A stretch of 64,000 bases of DNA from Pseudomonadales bacterium (GCA_028285415.1 JANQPF010000005.1:434001-498000), one strand, 5' to 3'; positions 53,723-62,150 are shown, counted from the stretch's first letter. Program-made: numbers and translations. The notes: generated by a model not told the origin, from the sequence alone.

Positions 53723-55081
53723 TCATATTCCGTATGCATATCTGACCATGGATATTGGATGTTGTGGCTCCGCCTCTCCGTCTATCTCGCCCTCCAGGCC
53801 CTCTTTCTTCAAACCATGAGCGATGAGGCGACCGGCCATCGGGCAGTCGGAGCCGAACGTGTCCGCTTCAGCTTCCTTGACCCGGCGTACCACGGGCCGG
53901 GCAATTTTCATCGCTTTCTCGTAAGTTTCGGATTTTACGGCGTACGTACCGTCGTGACCTGAGCAACGCTCGATGGCCGTCACCTCCGTCTCGGGGATGA
54001 GCTCGAGAAACTCCCGCGTCTTCATGCCAAAACTCTGCACGCGCTGGTGGCAGGCGACGTGATAGGCCACCTTGCCGAGCCCGCGCTTGAACTCGGTGTT
54101 CGCTAAACCGGCCTTTTCTCTGAGGCTCAAGTATTCGAACGGATCGAAAAAGTGCTGCTTCACGCGTTCGATGTCAGCGTCCTCCGGAAACATCAGCGGC
54201 AGCTCCTGCTTGTACATCAGGACGCACGAGGGGATTGGCGCCATGATGTCGTAGCCTTCTTCGATGGCCGCGAGGAACGTAGGCAGATTGGCGTCTTTGA
54301 GCGCGGCAACTTTCTGCAGATCGCCCAGTTCCAGCTTGGGCATGCCGCAGCACTTGGCGTCTTTCAGGATTTTCACCTCAACGCCGTTGTGGGTGAGCAC
54401 CGCAATCATGTCCTCGACGACCTGCGGCTCGTTGTGGTCGCCGTAGCAGGTGACGTAGATAGCAACCTTACCGGTGGTGCGCTCGGTAGCGGTGGCTGTC
54501 GTTTCCGGCTTGTACGTATCTGCGACGCGCTTCGATAGCGCCTTGGTTTCGAAGTGCGGCAGGGGGGCATCTGCGTGCAGGCCGAGCAGCTTGTCGCCGG
54601 CCTTGCGCAGCGCTTTCGAGCCCGCAGCAGCGTTAGCGAGTGTGGCGACGCCGGGGGTTGAGATGGCGTCGAAGATCGGATCGGTTGAGGTGATCAGCCG
54701 ATCGCGCCACTTGGTGTCCTGCTGTTTGAATTTGTAGGCTTTGGCACGCAGCATCAGATGGGGGAAATCGACCGCCCACTCGTGTGGCGGCAGGTAGGGG
54801 CATTTGGTTTCGGCGCACAGATCGCAGAGAAAACACTGGTCGACGACCTTCATGTAGTCGTCTTTGTCTACACCATCAACTTCGAAGGTATCCGATTCGT
54901 CTACCAGATCGAACAAGGTCGGGAACGAATCGCAGAGGCTGACGCAGCGACGGCATCCGTGGCAGATGTCGTAGACGCGCTCGAGTTCCTGATAGAGGTC
55001 TTCTTTGTCGTAAAACGCATCACTGCGCCAATCGATGGGCTGGCGTTCGGGTGCTTCCAGGCTGCCTTCTCTGACGGACAT
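53723..55081 (-). CDS. GlpC/HdrD-like Fe-S oxidoreductase
   Basis: Protein of 452 residues with two [4Fe-4S] cluster motifs, CHGCRRCVSLC (about 40-50) and CFLCDLCAETKCPY (about 83-96). Two cysteine-rich CCG-type domains follow. The first has VTCYGDH and AKCCGM. The second has VACHQRVQSFG and ERCSGHDG, where the usual Cys-Cys pair is Cys-Ser. Proteins of this family pass electrons from reduced partners to quinones or thiols. Neighbours are rubrerythrin upstream and DUF3501 downstream, so it may supply electrons for peroxide reduction; that is inferred. The partner flavoprotein is not encoded nearby. Confidence 0.87.
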   Translation of the reverse strand: MSVREGSLEAPERQPIDWRSDAFYDKEDLYQELERVYDICHGCRRCVSLCDSFPTLFDLVDESDTFEVDGVDKDDYMKVVDQCFLCDLCAETKCPYLPPHEWAVDFPHLMLRAKAYKFKQQDTKWRDRLITSTDPIFDAISTPGVATLANAAAGSKALRKAGDKLLGLHADAPLPHFETKALSKRVADTYKPETTATATERTTGKVAIYVTCYGDHNEPQVVEDMIAVLTHNGVEVKILKDAKCCGMPKLELGDLQKVAALKDANLPTFLAAIEEGYDIMAPIPSCVLMYKQELPLMFPEDADIERVKQHFFDPFEYLSLREKAGLANTEFKRGLGKVAYHVACHQRVQSFGMKTREFLELIPETEVTAIERCSGHDGTYAVKSETYEKAMKIARPVVRRVKEAEADTFGSDCPMAGRLIAHGLKKEGLEGEIDGEAEPQHPISMVRYAYGI

Positions 55082-55123
55082 GTGTTTGCTCGCTTGTTGT
55101 TTGCCGTAAGTTATCGGGTTTGG

Positions 55124-55150
55124 AAAAAAAAGGGCTCATTGCTGAGCCCT
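55124..55150 (-). terminator. Intrinsic terminator after rubrerythrin
   Basis: On the minus strand an 8-bp perfect stem (AGGGCTCA / TGAGCCCT, loop GCAA) is followed by eight T. It separates rubrerythrin from the Fe-S oxidoreductase gene 43 bases further on, so the downstream pair needs read-through or its own promoter. Confidence 0.9.
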
Positions 55151-55183
55151 TCTTCGCGTTCGTGCGCGTACGGTCGGGTACGA

Positions 55184-55600
55184 CTACGCCATGCCGTCCA
55201 GAGCTTTCTGGAAGCGGTTCGCGTGTGAACGCTCGGCTTTGGCCAGCGTTTCGAACCAGTCGGCAATCTCGTCGAAGCCTTCGTCGCGAGCGGTAGAGGC
55301 CATGCCCGGGTACATGTCGGTGTACTCGTGGGTCTCACCGGCAATTGCCGCTTTCAGGTTGTCGGCCGTCGAGCCGATCGGCAGGCCGGTGGCAGGATCG
55401 CCGACCGCTTCCATGTACTCGAGGTGACCATGTGCGTGCCCGGTTTCACCTTCAGCGGTGGAACGGAACACCGCGGCGACGTCGTTTTCGCCCTCGACGT
55501 CGGCTTTTGCAGCGAAGTAGAGGTAGCGGCGGTTGGCTTGAGATTCACCGGCGAAGGCGTCCTTCAGATTCTGCAGCGTGCTGCTGTCCTTCAGGTCCAT
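55184..55600 (-). CDS. rbr: Rubrerythrin (diiron domain only)
   Basis: Diiron peroxidase of 138 residues. The four-helix ferritin-like core shows both pairs of metal ligands: [11 protein letters not shown] and [10 protein letters not shown], then [11 protein letters not shown] and [10 protein letters not shown]. The C-terminal rubredoxin domain of classical rubrerythrin is missing, as in the short erythrin type, so an external electron donor is needed. ATG 55600 is supported by AGGGAG. The divergent region upstream holds an OxyR-like half-site. A terminator stands between it and the Fe-S oxidoreductase gene. Confidence 0.93.
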   Translation of the reverse strand: MDLKDSSTLQNLKDAFAGESQANRRYLYFAAKADVEGENDVAAVFRSTAEGETGHAHGHLEYMEAVGDPATGLPIGSTADNLKAAIAGETHEYTDMYPGMASTARDEGFDEIADWFETLAKAERSHANRFQKALDGMA

Positions 55601-55713
55601 GTTGAACTCCCTATATGTGAAGTGTGTTGTTTTCTCGCGAGTCACACTCGTCGTGACTGTGCCAGTATACGGCGCCGTCGCGGCGAGGCCATTTGATTGT
55701 CTGAATGATCATG

Positions 55714-55728
55714 ATAGGTGATGCCTAT
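55714..55728. promoter_or_regulatory. OxyR-like half-site ATAG-N7-CTAT
   Basis: The 15-base element ATAGGTGATGCCTAT matches one ATAG-N7-CTAT half of the E. coli OxyR consensus and is a 5-bp inverted repeat. The adjoining half-site positions (CTGG and AGAG) fit poorly. It lies 114 bases upstream of the rubrerythrin start, and oxyR itself is in this window. Confidence 0.5.
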
Positions 55729-55759
55729 TGATCGTCTGGATTGTTAAGAGCACATCAAT

Positions 55760-55778
55760 GATAATGATTCTCATTTGC
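55760..55778. promoter_or_regulatory. Fur-like box
   Basis: The 19 bases GATAATGATTCTCATTTGC match the classical Fur consensus GATAATGATAATCATTATC at 15 positions. The box lies between the rubrerythrin and MATE genes, 28 bases before a TACAAT -10-like hexamer (55806-55811) that would serve the MATE operon. Confidence 0.6.
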
Positions 55779-55845
55779 GCTTAGGGTCTGACCCGCCGGC
55801 GACTGTACAATGCGGCTCTTTTGCCTGACCGGATCTGGAGGGGAG

Positions 55846-57210
55846 TTGCAGCACTACGTCGACGAGCTGGGCCGTCTGGGTCGCCTTGCGCTGCCGCTGG
55901 TGTTCACGCAGCTGGCGCAGATGGGCATGAGCGTCGCCGATACCGTCATGGCCGGTCGGGTGAGTGCCGTCGATCTCGCCGGAGTTGCGCTTGCGACGGT
56001 GGTGTTCTGGCCGCTGATGCTGCTGGTCTCGGGAACCATCATGGCAATTACGCCCTCGGTATCCCAGTTGCACGGCGCCGGCCGCAGCGACGAGGCGGGT
56101 GAGGTCGTGCGCCAGGCGCAGTGGATTGCCCTGGTCGGAGGACTGGTGCTCATCCTCGTCTATTGCAACCTCACGCCATTGTATCACTTCGTGGGTGTCG
56201 ATCCGCTCGCGCTGCCGGTCACAGAGGCGTACCTGAACGCCGTGAGCTGGGGTGTCATTCCCGTGCTCTTCTACTTTTCCATGCGTTATCTCTGCGAGGG
56301 CCTGGGCTGGACGCTGCCGGCGATGATCATTGCCGGTTCAGCGCTTGCACTGAAAATCCCGCTGAACTACTGGTTCATTCACGGTGGGCTTGGTGTGCCT
56401 GCCATGGGCGGAGAAGGCTGTGGCTGGGCAACCGTCATCGTGCACTGCTATCAGGCCTGCGCGATGGCGCTGATCGTGCGGTTTTCCCGGATCAACGGTG
56501 CCGGTCTCTTTGCCCGCTTCTCCCTGCCCGATGGTGCTGCCATCAAAAAGCTGGCGCTGCTCGGCGCGCCGATCGGGCTGTCGACCTTCTTCGAGTTTTC
56601 CGTTTTTTCGATCATGACCCTGCTGATCGGCCGTCTGGGTGTCGAGACGGTTGCCGCGCACCAGATTGCCTCCAACGTCGGGGGGCTGACGTTCATGGTG
56701 CCGCTTGCGCTCGGCATGGCCGCCTCCATTCGCGTGGGCTACAACGTGGGTGCCGGAGATCTGGACGGCGCGAGACGCAGCGGCTGGGTTGCCATCGGCG
56801 CATCGTTCGGTTTTGCGCTGGTTGCCGCGTTCATTCTGGTTGTCGCCAATGACGCCATTGCGGGACTCTACACCCGGGAATCCGCCGTGCTGGTGACGGC
56901 GGCGGAGCTGCTTCTACTGGTTGCCATTTACCAGCCGGTCGACGACGTGCAGGCCACCGCCATTGGTGCGCTGCGCGGTTACAAGGATACCCGCACCCCG
57001 TTTTTTGTGGCGGTTTGTGCCTACTGGCTGGTCGGCTTCCCCATTTCCTGGTCGCTCGGATTCGGCTACTTCGAGGCGATTGACCTCGGTGTCTACGGCT
57101 ACTGGGTGGGTCTCATTGTGGGTCTTGGCGTGGCGGCGATCGCGCTGGTGGGCAGGTTCGCCTATCTCTCTCGCAATCAGGAGCACGTGGCGCTGCTGGC
57201 GCAGCGCTGA
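55846..57210 (+). CDS. MATE-family efflux transporter
   Basis: Multidrug and toxic compound extrusion transporter (NorM type) of about 454 residues with twelve predicted helices. It has the family start LGRLALPLVFTQLAQMGMSVADTVMAGRVS and the mid-protein repeat KLALLGAPIGLSTFFEFSVF with GMAASIRVGYNVGAG. It uses Na+ or H+ to export cationic compounds. A GGAGGGGAG ribosome site points to TTG 55846; an ATG at 55810 lacks one and would sit within a TACAAT hexamer. A Fur-like box upstream suggests iron control. It is followed by a DMT transporter after 16 bases. Confidence 0.93.
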   Translation: MQHYVDELGRLGRLALPLVFTQLAQMGMSVADTVMAGRVSAVDLAGVALATVVFWPLMLLVSGTIMAITPSVSQLHGAGRSDEAGEVVRQAQWIALVGGLVLILVYCNLTPLYHFVGVDPLALPVTEAYLNAVSWGVIPVLFYFSMRYLCEGLGWTLPAMIIAGSALALKIPLNYWFIHGGLGVPAMGGEGCGWATVIVHCYQACAMALIVRFSRINGAGLFARFSLPDGAAIKKLALLGAPIGLSTFFEFSVFSIMTLLIGRLGVETVAAHQIASNVGGLTFMVPLALGMAASIRVGYNVGAGDLDGARRSGWVAIGASFGFALVAAFILVVANDAIAGLYTRESAVLVTAAELLLLVAIYQPVDDVQATAIGALRGYKDTRTPFFVAVCAYWLVGFPISWSLGFGYFEAIDLGVYGYWVGLIVGLGVAAIALVGRFAYLSRNQEHVALLAQR

Positions 57211-57226
57211 CGCGGAGCGCGGCAGG

Positions 57227-58108
57227 ATGGAGCTGTGGCTGGGCATCACCATCGTGGCGGCGTTTCTGCAGAACGCCCGCTCGCTCTTGCAGAAGCGCAT
57301 GACGGGAATGCTCTCTGTCAATGGGGCGACTTATGTCCGCTTCCTCTACGCGCTGCCGTTCGCCTGGATGTATGCGCTGTGGCTCTGGGACGGCCGGCCG
57401 GCAGGATTTACGCCCGAATTTTTTATCTACGTGACCGTGGGTGCCATTGCGCAGATCATCGCCACCGCGTGCCTGCTCGCTTCATTCACGACGGGCAAGT
57501 TTGCTGTCGGCACGTCGTTCTCCAAAACCGAAGCCGCGCAGGCGGCGCTTGTCGGGCTTGTGCTTCTCGGCGACAGCGTGAGCGCGTGGGTCATCGGCGG
57601 GATTGCCGTGAGCCTGATTGGGGTGGTGCTGCTGTCAGACCAGTTCGAGTGGCGCGAGCTTCTTAAGCCCCAGCGCGCCATGTGGCTGGGCCTTGCGGCG
57701 GGTGCCGGATTTGCGGTGTCAGCAGTGGGATTTCGCGGTGCGAGTCTGGCGCTTGCGGGCGGTGAATATCTGGAGCGTGCCGGGCTCACCGTGGCGGTTG
57801 CGGTCTCCGTACAGACGCTGGTGCTCGGGGTGTATCTGCTCGCACGCGAGCCCGGAGAAGTCCGCCGCGTGCTGGCAAGCTACCGAACTGCCGTGTGGGT
57901 TGGCGTCATCGGCATGGTTGCCTCGGTGGGCTGGTTTACGGCGATGACGCTCAAGAATGCGGCGGTTGTCAGGGCGGTTGGGCAGGTCGAGCTGTTGTTT
58001 ACGGTTGCGACCTCGGTATGGTTGCTGCGTGAGCGTCTGAGGGCGCGGGAGGTGCTCGGCATGGCGCTGATTGTGGCGGGTATCTTTTTGTTGATTGGAG
58101 GTTCGTGA
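57227..58108 (+). CDS. EamA/DMT-superfamily transporter
   Basis: Inner-membrane drug/metabolite transporter of 293 residues with about ten helices in two repeats; the second repeat ends VRAVGQVELLFTVATSVWLLRERLRAREVLGMALIVAG, the usual EamA C-terminal pattern. The substrate is unknown. ATG 57227 is chosen by AGG just before it and by homologous N-terminal helix start; the frame is open much further upstream but overlaps the MATE gene. The stop overlaps the crotonase ATG (TGATG). Confidence 0.9.
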   Translation: MELWLGITIVAAFLQNARSLLQKRMTGMLSVNGATYVRFLYALPFAWMYALWLWDGRPAGFTPEFFIYVTVGAIAQIIATACLLASFTTGKFAVGTSFSKTEAAQAALVGLVLLGDSVSAWVIGGIAVSLIGVVLLSDQFEWRELLKPQRAMWLGLAAGAGFAVSAVGFRGASLALAGGEYLERAGLTVAVAVSVQTLVLGVYLLAREPGEVRRVLASYRTAVWVGVIGMVASVGWFTAMTLKNAAVVRAVGQVELLFTVATSVWLLRERLRAREVLGMALIVAGIFLLIGGS

Positions 58109-58839
58109 TGGCGGCGGTGAAAACGGTACAGCACGACGGCTGGGCAGAAATTGTGCTCAACCGGCCTGAGGTGAAAAACGCCATAGACGGACCGTTGGGG
58201 ATTGCGCTGGCGCAGTCGCTGTTGGATGCCTCAGCCGATACCGACAATCGCGTTTTGCTGCTGCGCGGCGCGGGGGGTGCGTTCTGTTCCGGTCTCGATC
58301 TCAAGGCGTTCAATGCCGAACCCGCCCCCGCCTGGCTGAGTGAGTTTCAGGCCATATGGCGGGCGGCGCACCGAGCGCTCTTCGAGACGCCGATGCCGGT
58401 CGTCGGCGCGCTCGAGCGCTACGCCATCAACGGCGGGGCGGCTCTGGCACTGGCCTGTGACCTGCTGGTCGTCGGTGAAGCGTCCTTCCTCCAGGTGGGT
58501 GAAGCGCAGATTGGCATGGCTGCGCCCTACAACCTGGCATGGATGAGCCTGCGTCACAGCGAAGCGCTGATGGCGGAAGTTGCGCTACAGGGCGAGCGTA
58601 TTCGCGGAGAAGCGCTCGTCGGGATGGGAATTGCCCAGCACTGCGTTGAGGACGGGCAGGTGCTCGAGACGGCGCAGCAGCTCTGCGACACGCTGGCGGG
58701 TTACCCGGATGGCGGCCTCAGACGCATCAAAGCGGGACTGCGCGCGCGCCTCCGCGTCGACGCGGACGGCTGGTTCGATCGGTTCACGGGTGTCGACCCG
58801 GTCGGGTCGCGGCCGAAACCGCGCCGCATGCAGAGCTGA
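58108..58839 (+). CDS. Enoyl-CoA hydratase/isomerase (crotonase) family protein
   Basis: Crotonase-fold protein of 243 residues. The oxyanion-hole segments are LRGAGGAFCSGLDLKAF and INGGAALALACDLLVV. The Glu that corresponds to Glu164 of rat crotonase is kept (LQVGEAQIGM), but the position of Glu144 is Ala, so a plain hydratase reaction is doubtful; an isomerase, hydrolase or dehalogenase-like reaction on an acyl-CoA is possible. It is coupled to the DMT gene upstream and converges on idi. Confidence 0.87.
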   Translation: MAAVKTVQHDGWAEIVLNRPEVKNAIDGPLGIALAQSLLDASADTDNRVLLLRGAGGAFCSGLDLKAFNAEPAPAWLSEFQAIWRAAHRALFETPMPVVGALERYAINGGAALALACDLLVVGEASFLQVGEAQIGMAAPYNLAWMSLRHSEALMAEVALQGERIRGEALVGMGIAQHCVEDGQVLETAQQLCDTLAGYPDGGLRRIKAGLRARLRVDADGWFDRFTGVDPVGSRPKPRRMQS

Positions 58840-58851
58840 CAGGCGCTGCCT

Positions 58852-59421
58852 TCAGTCGGTCAAGGGCAGCGCTTCGGTGAACTCACTGCGTAAGCGCTGC
58901 CATTCCAGCTTGAACCAGGGCGTAAACTCATCTCCGTCGGCCGCGAGTGCTGCATCGACGTCCCGGGGCGACATCCAGCGAACGGCTTGAACCTCTGTGG
59001 TATTGACCACCGGATCGCCATCGTAAGAGCCGACGAATACGGAGCAGAGTTCGTGCTCACTGCCGAGATCGCCAAATTGCGCTGAGTACTCGAATTTGTA
59101 GACGAATCGCAATGGGGTGCGAAACCCGAGCTCCTGCTCACAGCGCCGTTGCACGGCGACCTCCAGCGATTCACCCTGACGTGGATGCGAGCAACAGGAA
59201 TTCGACCAGTAGTCCGGCCACAGCCGCTTTTCCGCAGCGCGCTGCTGTAGCAGCAGCTGCCCGTCCGGATTGAAGATGAACAGCGAAAAGGCGCGATGCA
59301 GCACGCCATCACCGTCGTGGCATGCGGATTTCGACAGATGCCCGATTTCATTGTCGTGGCTGTCGACGAGGATCAGGCTTTCACCTTCGTCAGAGACGAT
59401 ATGGCTCGTTACGTTGTCCAG
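58852..59421 (-). CDS. idi: Isopentenyl-diphosphate delta-isomerase, type 1 (unusual start)
   Basis: NUDIX-fold isomerase interconverting IPP and DMAPP. Motifs are HRAFSLFIFN, LLLQQRAAEKRLWPDYWSNSCCSHP with the catalytic Cys, and EHELCSVFVG with the catalytic Glu region. The homology runs upstream of the first ordinary start (GTG 59304) through LILVDSHDNEIGHLSKSA, which matches the N-terminus of Idi. In this frame there is no ATG, GTG or TTG before the next stop; a CTG at 59421 (189 residues) or ATT at 59424 would give the full length. Either a non-standard start or a sequence change is needed. Confidence 0.85.
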   Translation of the reverse strand: MDNVTSHIVSDEGESLILVDSHDNEIGHLSKSACHDGDGVLHRAFSLFIFNPDGQLLLQQRAAEKRLWPDYWSNSCCSHPRQGESLEVAVQRRCEQELGFRTPLRFVYKFEYSAQFGDLGSEHELCSVFVGSYDGDPVVNTTEVQAVRWMSPRDVDAALAADGDEFTPWFKLEWQRLRSEFTEALPLTD

Positions 59422-59569
59422 AATGGCATCCGGGTGGTGGCTGGATAGCGATTGTACCGTGTTTGCTCACGACGCTGAATGTAAAAACCCCGTCAAAGCC
59501 CGCTTCCTCGCTTGCCCGCAACGCGGCCGGGGAACACACTCACGGCAAGTGCAATGAGAGGAGTTGGCT

Positions 59570-59824
59570 ATGGGTATCATTTCCTGGCTGGTATTGGGTC
59601 TAATCGTCGGCGTACTTGCGAAGTGGATCATGCCGGGTGACGATCCGGGTGGTTTCATCGTGACGATTCTGATCGGCATTGCTGGTGCATTCGTCGGCGG
59701 TTTCATCGGCTCGCTGGTTGGCCTTGGCGACGTCACCGGGTTCAATTTCGTCAGTATCGGTCTTGCCACGCTGGGCGCGGTGATTCTGCTTTTCGTCTAC
59801 CGCAAGGTGAAGTCCTCCGGTTGA
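59570..59824 (+). CDS. GlsB/YeaQ/YmgE-family stress membrane protein
   Basis: Small inner-membrane protein of 84 residues with three hydrophobic helices and the Gly-rich family pattern GLIVGVLAKWIMPGDDPGGFIVTILIGIAGAFVGG, formerly called transglycosylase-associated. Such genes are often stress or stationary-phase induced, and the function is unknown. ATG 59570 has AGAGGAG at good spacing. Confidence 0.9.
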   Translation: MGIISWLVLGLIVGVLAKWIMPGDDPGGFIVTILIGIAGAFVGGFIGSLVGLGDVTGFNFVSIGLATLGAVILLFVYRKVKSSG

Positions 59825-59887
59825 CGCCGAGACCCCTGACGGTATCCGCGCTACCATGTGGCGTTCACATACAGTTTGGGGTCTCAC

Positions 59888-60742
59888 ATGAAAATTGGTG
59901 TCGCCATGGCGTTCAGCCAGCATACGTCGGCTGAGTTCATCCGCGATGCGGTGCAGGTGGTGGAGGAGAAGGACATACACGCCATCTGGGTACCGGAACA
60001 CGTGCTCTTCTTCCCCGATTATGCATCCACTTACCCATATAGCGACAACGGACGGATCCCGGGTGATCCGGTTGGGCTCCTGGATCCGTTCACCGCACTG
60101 ACCTTCATTGCCAGCCATACGAGCCGCGTGCGCCTCGCCACCGGCATCTGTCTGGTCCCGCAGCGCCAACCCGTTTACACGGCGAAGATGGTGGCCGACG
60201 TCGACTTTCTGTCCGGCGGACGGGTAGATTTCGGAGTTGGGATCGGCTGGCTGAAAGAAGAGTTCGACAGCCTGGGTGCAGACTTTTCTAAACGCGCACG
60301 TTTGAGCGACGAGTACATCGACGCCATGAAAGCGCTCTGGTCCGAAGGCGTTACGTCGTTCGAAGGGGAGACCGTGCGCCTGACGCCCTGCCATTTCAAT
60401 CCCAAGCCCGTGCAGCAGCCCCACCCACCCATCTACTTCGGTGGCGAGAGTGATGCGGCGTTGCGGCGTGTCGCCCGTCAGGGAGACGGCTGGTATGGCT
60501 ACGACATGACGCCGGAGCAGCTGGCCGCGCGCCTGCCTGCGCTAGATGCTGCGCTTGCCGCAGAAGGGCGCAGCCGCGATGACGTCACGCTGATTGTCGG
60601 GCCCAATCGTCATCCGGTGAATGCCGGTACCATTGGCCAGTATGCGGCACTGGGCGTCGATCAGCTGGTTGTGCCGCTCTTTGCCTCTTCCGTCGAAAAG
60701 CTTGCCGTACGTGCGGATGCGCTCCTTGCGGAGGCGGGATAG
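59888..60742 (+). CDS. LLM-class (luciferase-like) flavin/F420-dependent oxidoreductase 1
   Basis: Luciferase-like TIM-barrel protein of 284 residues: MKIGVAMAF start, EKDIHAIWVPEHV, RVRLATGICLVPQRQP, GGRVDFGVGIGWLKEEFDSLG, HPPIYFGGES. This subfamily is often predicted to use F420, but no F420 synthesis gene is visible and FMN is equally possible. The substrate is unknown. The GTG-like leader frame upstream of ATG 59888 is not favoured. Another LLM protein is encoded 0.4 kb away on the other strand. Confidence 0.87.
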   Translation: MKIGVAMAFSQHTSAEFIRDAVQVVEEKDIHAIWVPEHVLFFPDYASTYPYSDNGRIPGDPVGLLDPFTALTFIASHTSRVRLATGICLVPQRQPVYTAKMVADVDFLSGGRVDFGVGIGWLKEEFDSLGADFSKRARLSDEYIDAMKALWSEGVTSFEGETVRLTPCHFNPKPVQQPHPPIYFGGESDAALRRVARQGDGWYGYDMTPEQLAARLPALDAALAAEGRSRDDVTLIVGPNRHPVNAGTIGQYAALGVDQLVVPLFASSVEKLAVRADALLAEAG

Positions 60743-60834
60743 GGCTCTTACAACCCGGCGACATCTTCCGCACAGACTGCAGGGCGCGCTTCGGTGACAC
60801 TTCCCGGCGCTTGAATGTATTGGTGTGTCGCTGA

Positions 60835-61131
60835 ATGAAAGTAGCTCGTCACAACGAGCCGGAGCGTGTCTGGTTTCGCTCCGAGCGCGTTTTTCTGTCC
60901 TCCGGAGAATGGTGGTTTCACACGCGTGAAGGCGTGGAAGTTGGACCCTACGAATCACAGTTCGAGGCGGAAATCGAAGCTGGCCTGCTGAAAGAGCTGC
61001 TTGCCGAAGCAGAGGGCCGGCTTGCCGTGCAGGCTGCCATCCGCGAGTTTGTGCTCGATTCTTATGCCATGGGCCGACCCCTGAGTCCGCGCTTTCGCGA
61101 CGAGACCCAGAAGCTCCAAGCCACCGGCTGA
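60835..61131 (+). CDS. Conserved hypothetical protein, DUF6316-like
   Basis: Protein of 98 residues, probably cytoplasmic. It contains VWFRSERVFLSSGEWWFHTREG followed by EVGPYESQFEAEIEA, which resembles the small DUF6316 family of gammaproteobacteria (aromatic WYF.TREG and GPY/F motifs). No function is known. The coding call is supported by open frame, codon use like the neighbours and a following terminator. The ribosome binding site is weak. Confidence 0.65.
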   Translation: MKVARHNEPERVWFRSERVFLSSGEWWFHTREGVEVGPYESQFEAEIEAGLLKELLAEAEGRLAVQAAIREFVLDSYAMGRPLSPRFRDETQKLQATG

Positions 61132-61133
61132 AA

Positions 61134-61162
61134 GCCGTGAGCGTTCAGCTCACGGCGTTTTT
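61134..61162 (+). terminator. Intrinsic terminator overlapping the end of the next gene
   Basis: A 9-bp perfect stem (GCCGTGAGC / GCTCACGGC, loop GTTCA) followed by GTTTTT. It ends the DUF6316-like gene on the plus strand, and its second arm forms the last codons of the convergent LLM gene. Confidence 0.85.
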
Positions 61163-62005
61163 ATACCGCTCCAGTGCGCGTAGATGTTCGTCGACGCTGC
61201 CCAATCCTGCGCTGTCGGTACGCACCGCGAGATGGGTGGCACCCAGTCCGCGCCAGCGTTCAGCGTGCTTGTGCCAGCGTTCTTCGTCGCCACCGGCGAA
61301 CATGGCCTGAGCCTGGATGCCGAACCCGTCCCATGCGAGACCCGCCGCGATGCGGGCCTCGCGCAGCGCTTCGATGATCTCAGCAGAGGCTGCCCCCGGT
61401 CCGCCAAGTGGCATCCAGCCGTCGCCAAGCGCCGCGGCGCGTCGAATCAGAGCGGGCGCAGCGCCGCCGAACCAGACCGGGATGGGTTGGGACGGACGTG
61501 GGTTGATACTTGCGAGCGTCACGCGATGATAGTCGCCGCTGAAGTCGAGCACGTCTTCGCGCCACAGCTGGCGTAGCAGGTCTACCTGCTCCGCCTGGCG
61601 CTTGCCGCGTTCGGCAAACGGCACGCCAAGGGCTTCGTACTCCACCTGATTCCAGCCTGTGCCGACACCCAGGCGCAGACGGTTGTTGGATAGGATCGCC
61701 ACCTGCGCGGCCTGTTTTGCCACCAGCGCGGTTTGCCGCTGCGGCAGTACCAGCACGTTCGTAACCATCTCCAGCGTTTCGGTGACCGCGGCGATGAACG
61801 CAAACGTGGTCAGCGGCTCGTGAAATGCGACGTCTTTGTCGTACGGCCCTTCAAAGCCGCCCGGGCGGTTGCGGTCGGCTCCCAGCACGTGGTCGTAGAG
61901 CAGCACGTGGGTAAACCCCTGGGCCTCCACGCCCTGTGCATACGCTTTCATCGCGCCCGGGTCGGTGCCAATTTCGTTGTGCGGCAGGACAGCGCCGAGT
62001 TCCAT
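61145..62005 (-). CDS. LLM-class (luciferase-like) flavin/F420-dependent oxidoreductase 2
   Basis: Luciferase-like oxidoreductase of 286 residues: MELGAVLPHNEIG start, EAQGFTHVLLYDHVLG, NVLVLPQRQTALVAKQAAQVA, NNRLRLGVGTGWNQVEYEALG, PIPVWFGGAAPALIRRAA. It shares the fold with the enzyme at 59888 but is clearly a different subfamily (F420-dependent Rv2161c-like pattern). Cofactor and substrate are unknown. ATG 62005 is supported by GGGGAGAAGAAC. It diverges from ileS across 145 bases. Confidence 0.87.
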   Translation of the reverse strand: MELGAVLPHNEIGTDPGAMKAYAQGVEAQGFTHVLLYDHVLGADRNRPGGFEGPYDKDVAFHEPLTTFAFIAAVTETLEMVTNVLVLPQRQTALVAKQAAQVAILSNNRLRLGVGTGWNQVEYEALGVPFAERGKRQAEQVDLLRQLWREDVLDFSGDYHRVTLASINPRPSQPIPVWFGGAAPALIRRAAALGDGWMPLGGPGAASAEIIEALREARIAAGLAWDGFGIQAQAMFAGGDEERWHKHAERWRGLGATHLAVRTDSAGLGSVDEHLRALERYKNAVS

Positions 62006-62150
62006 GTTCTTCTCCCCGTCTTTCAAAACAAAGGCGTTAGTTTACGGCAGGGGCCCTGTAACGAGCGACGGCGAACAGTGAACGGCAACGGATGCAACTT
62101 ACAGGCGCCATCGGTAAGATACGCGCCTCATTTTTTCCGGTGCGAGGCCC

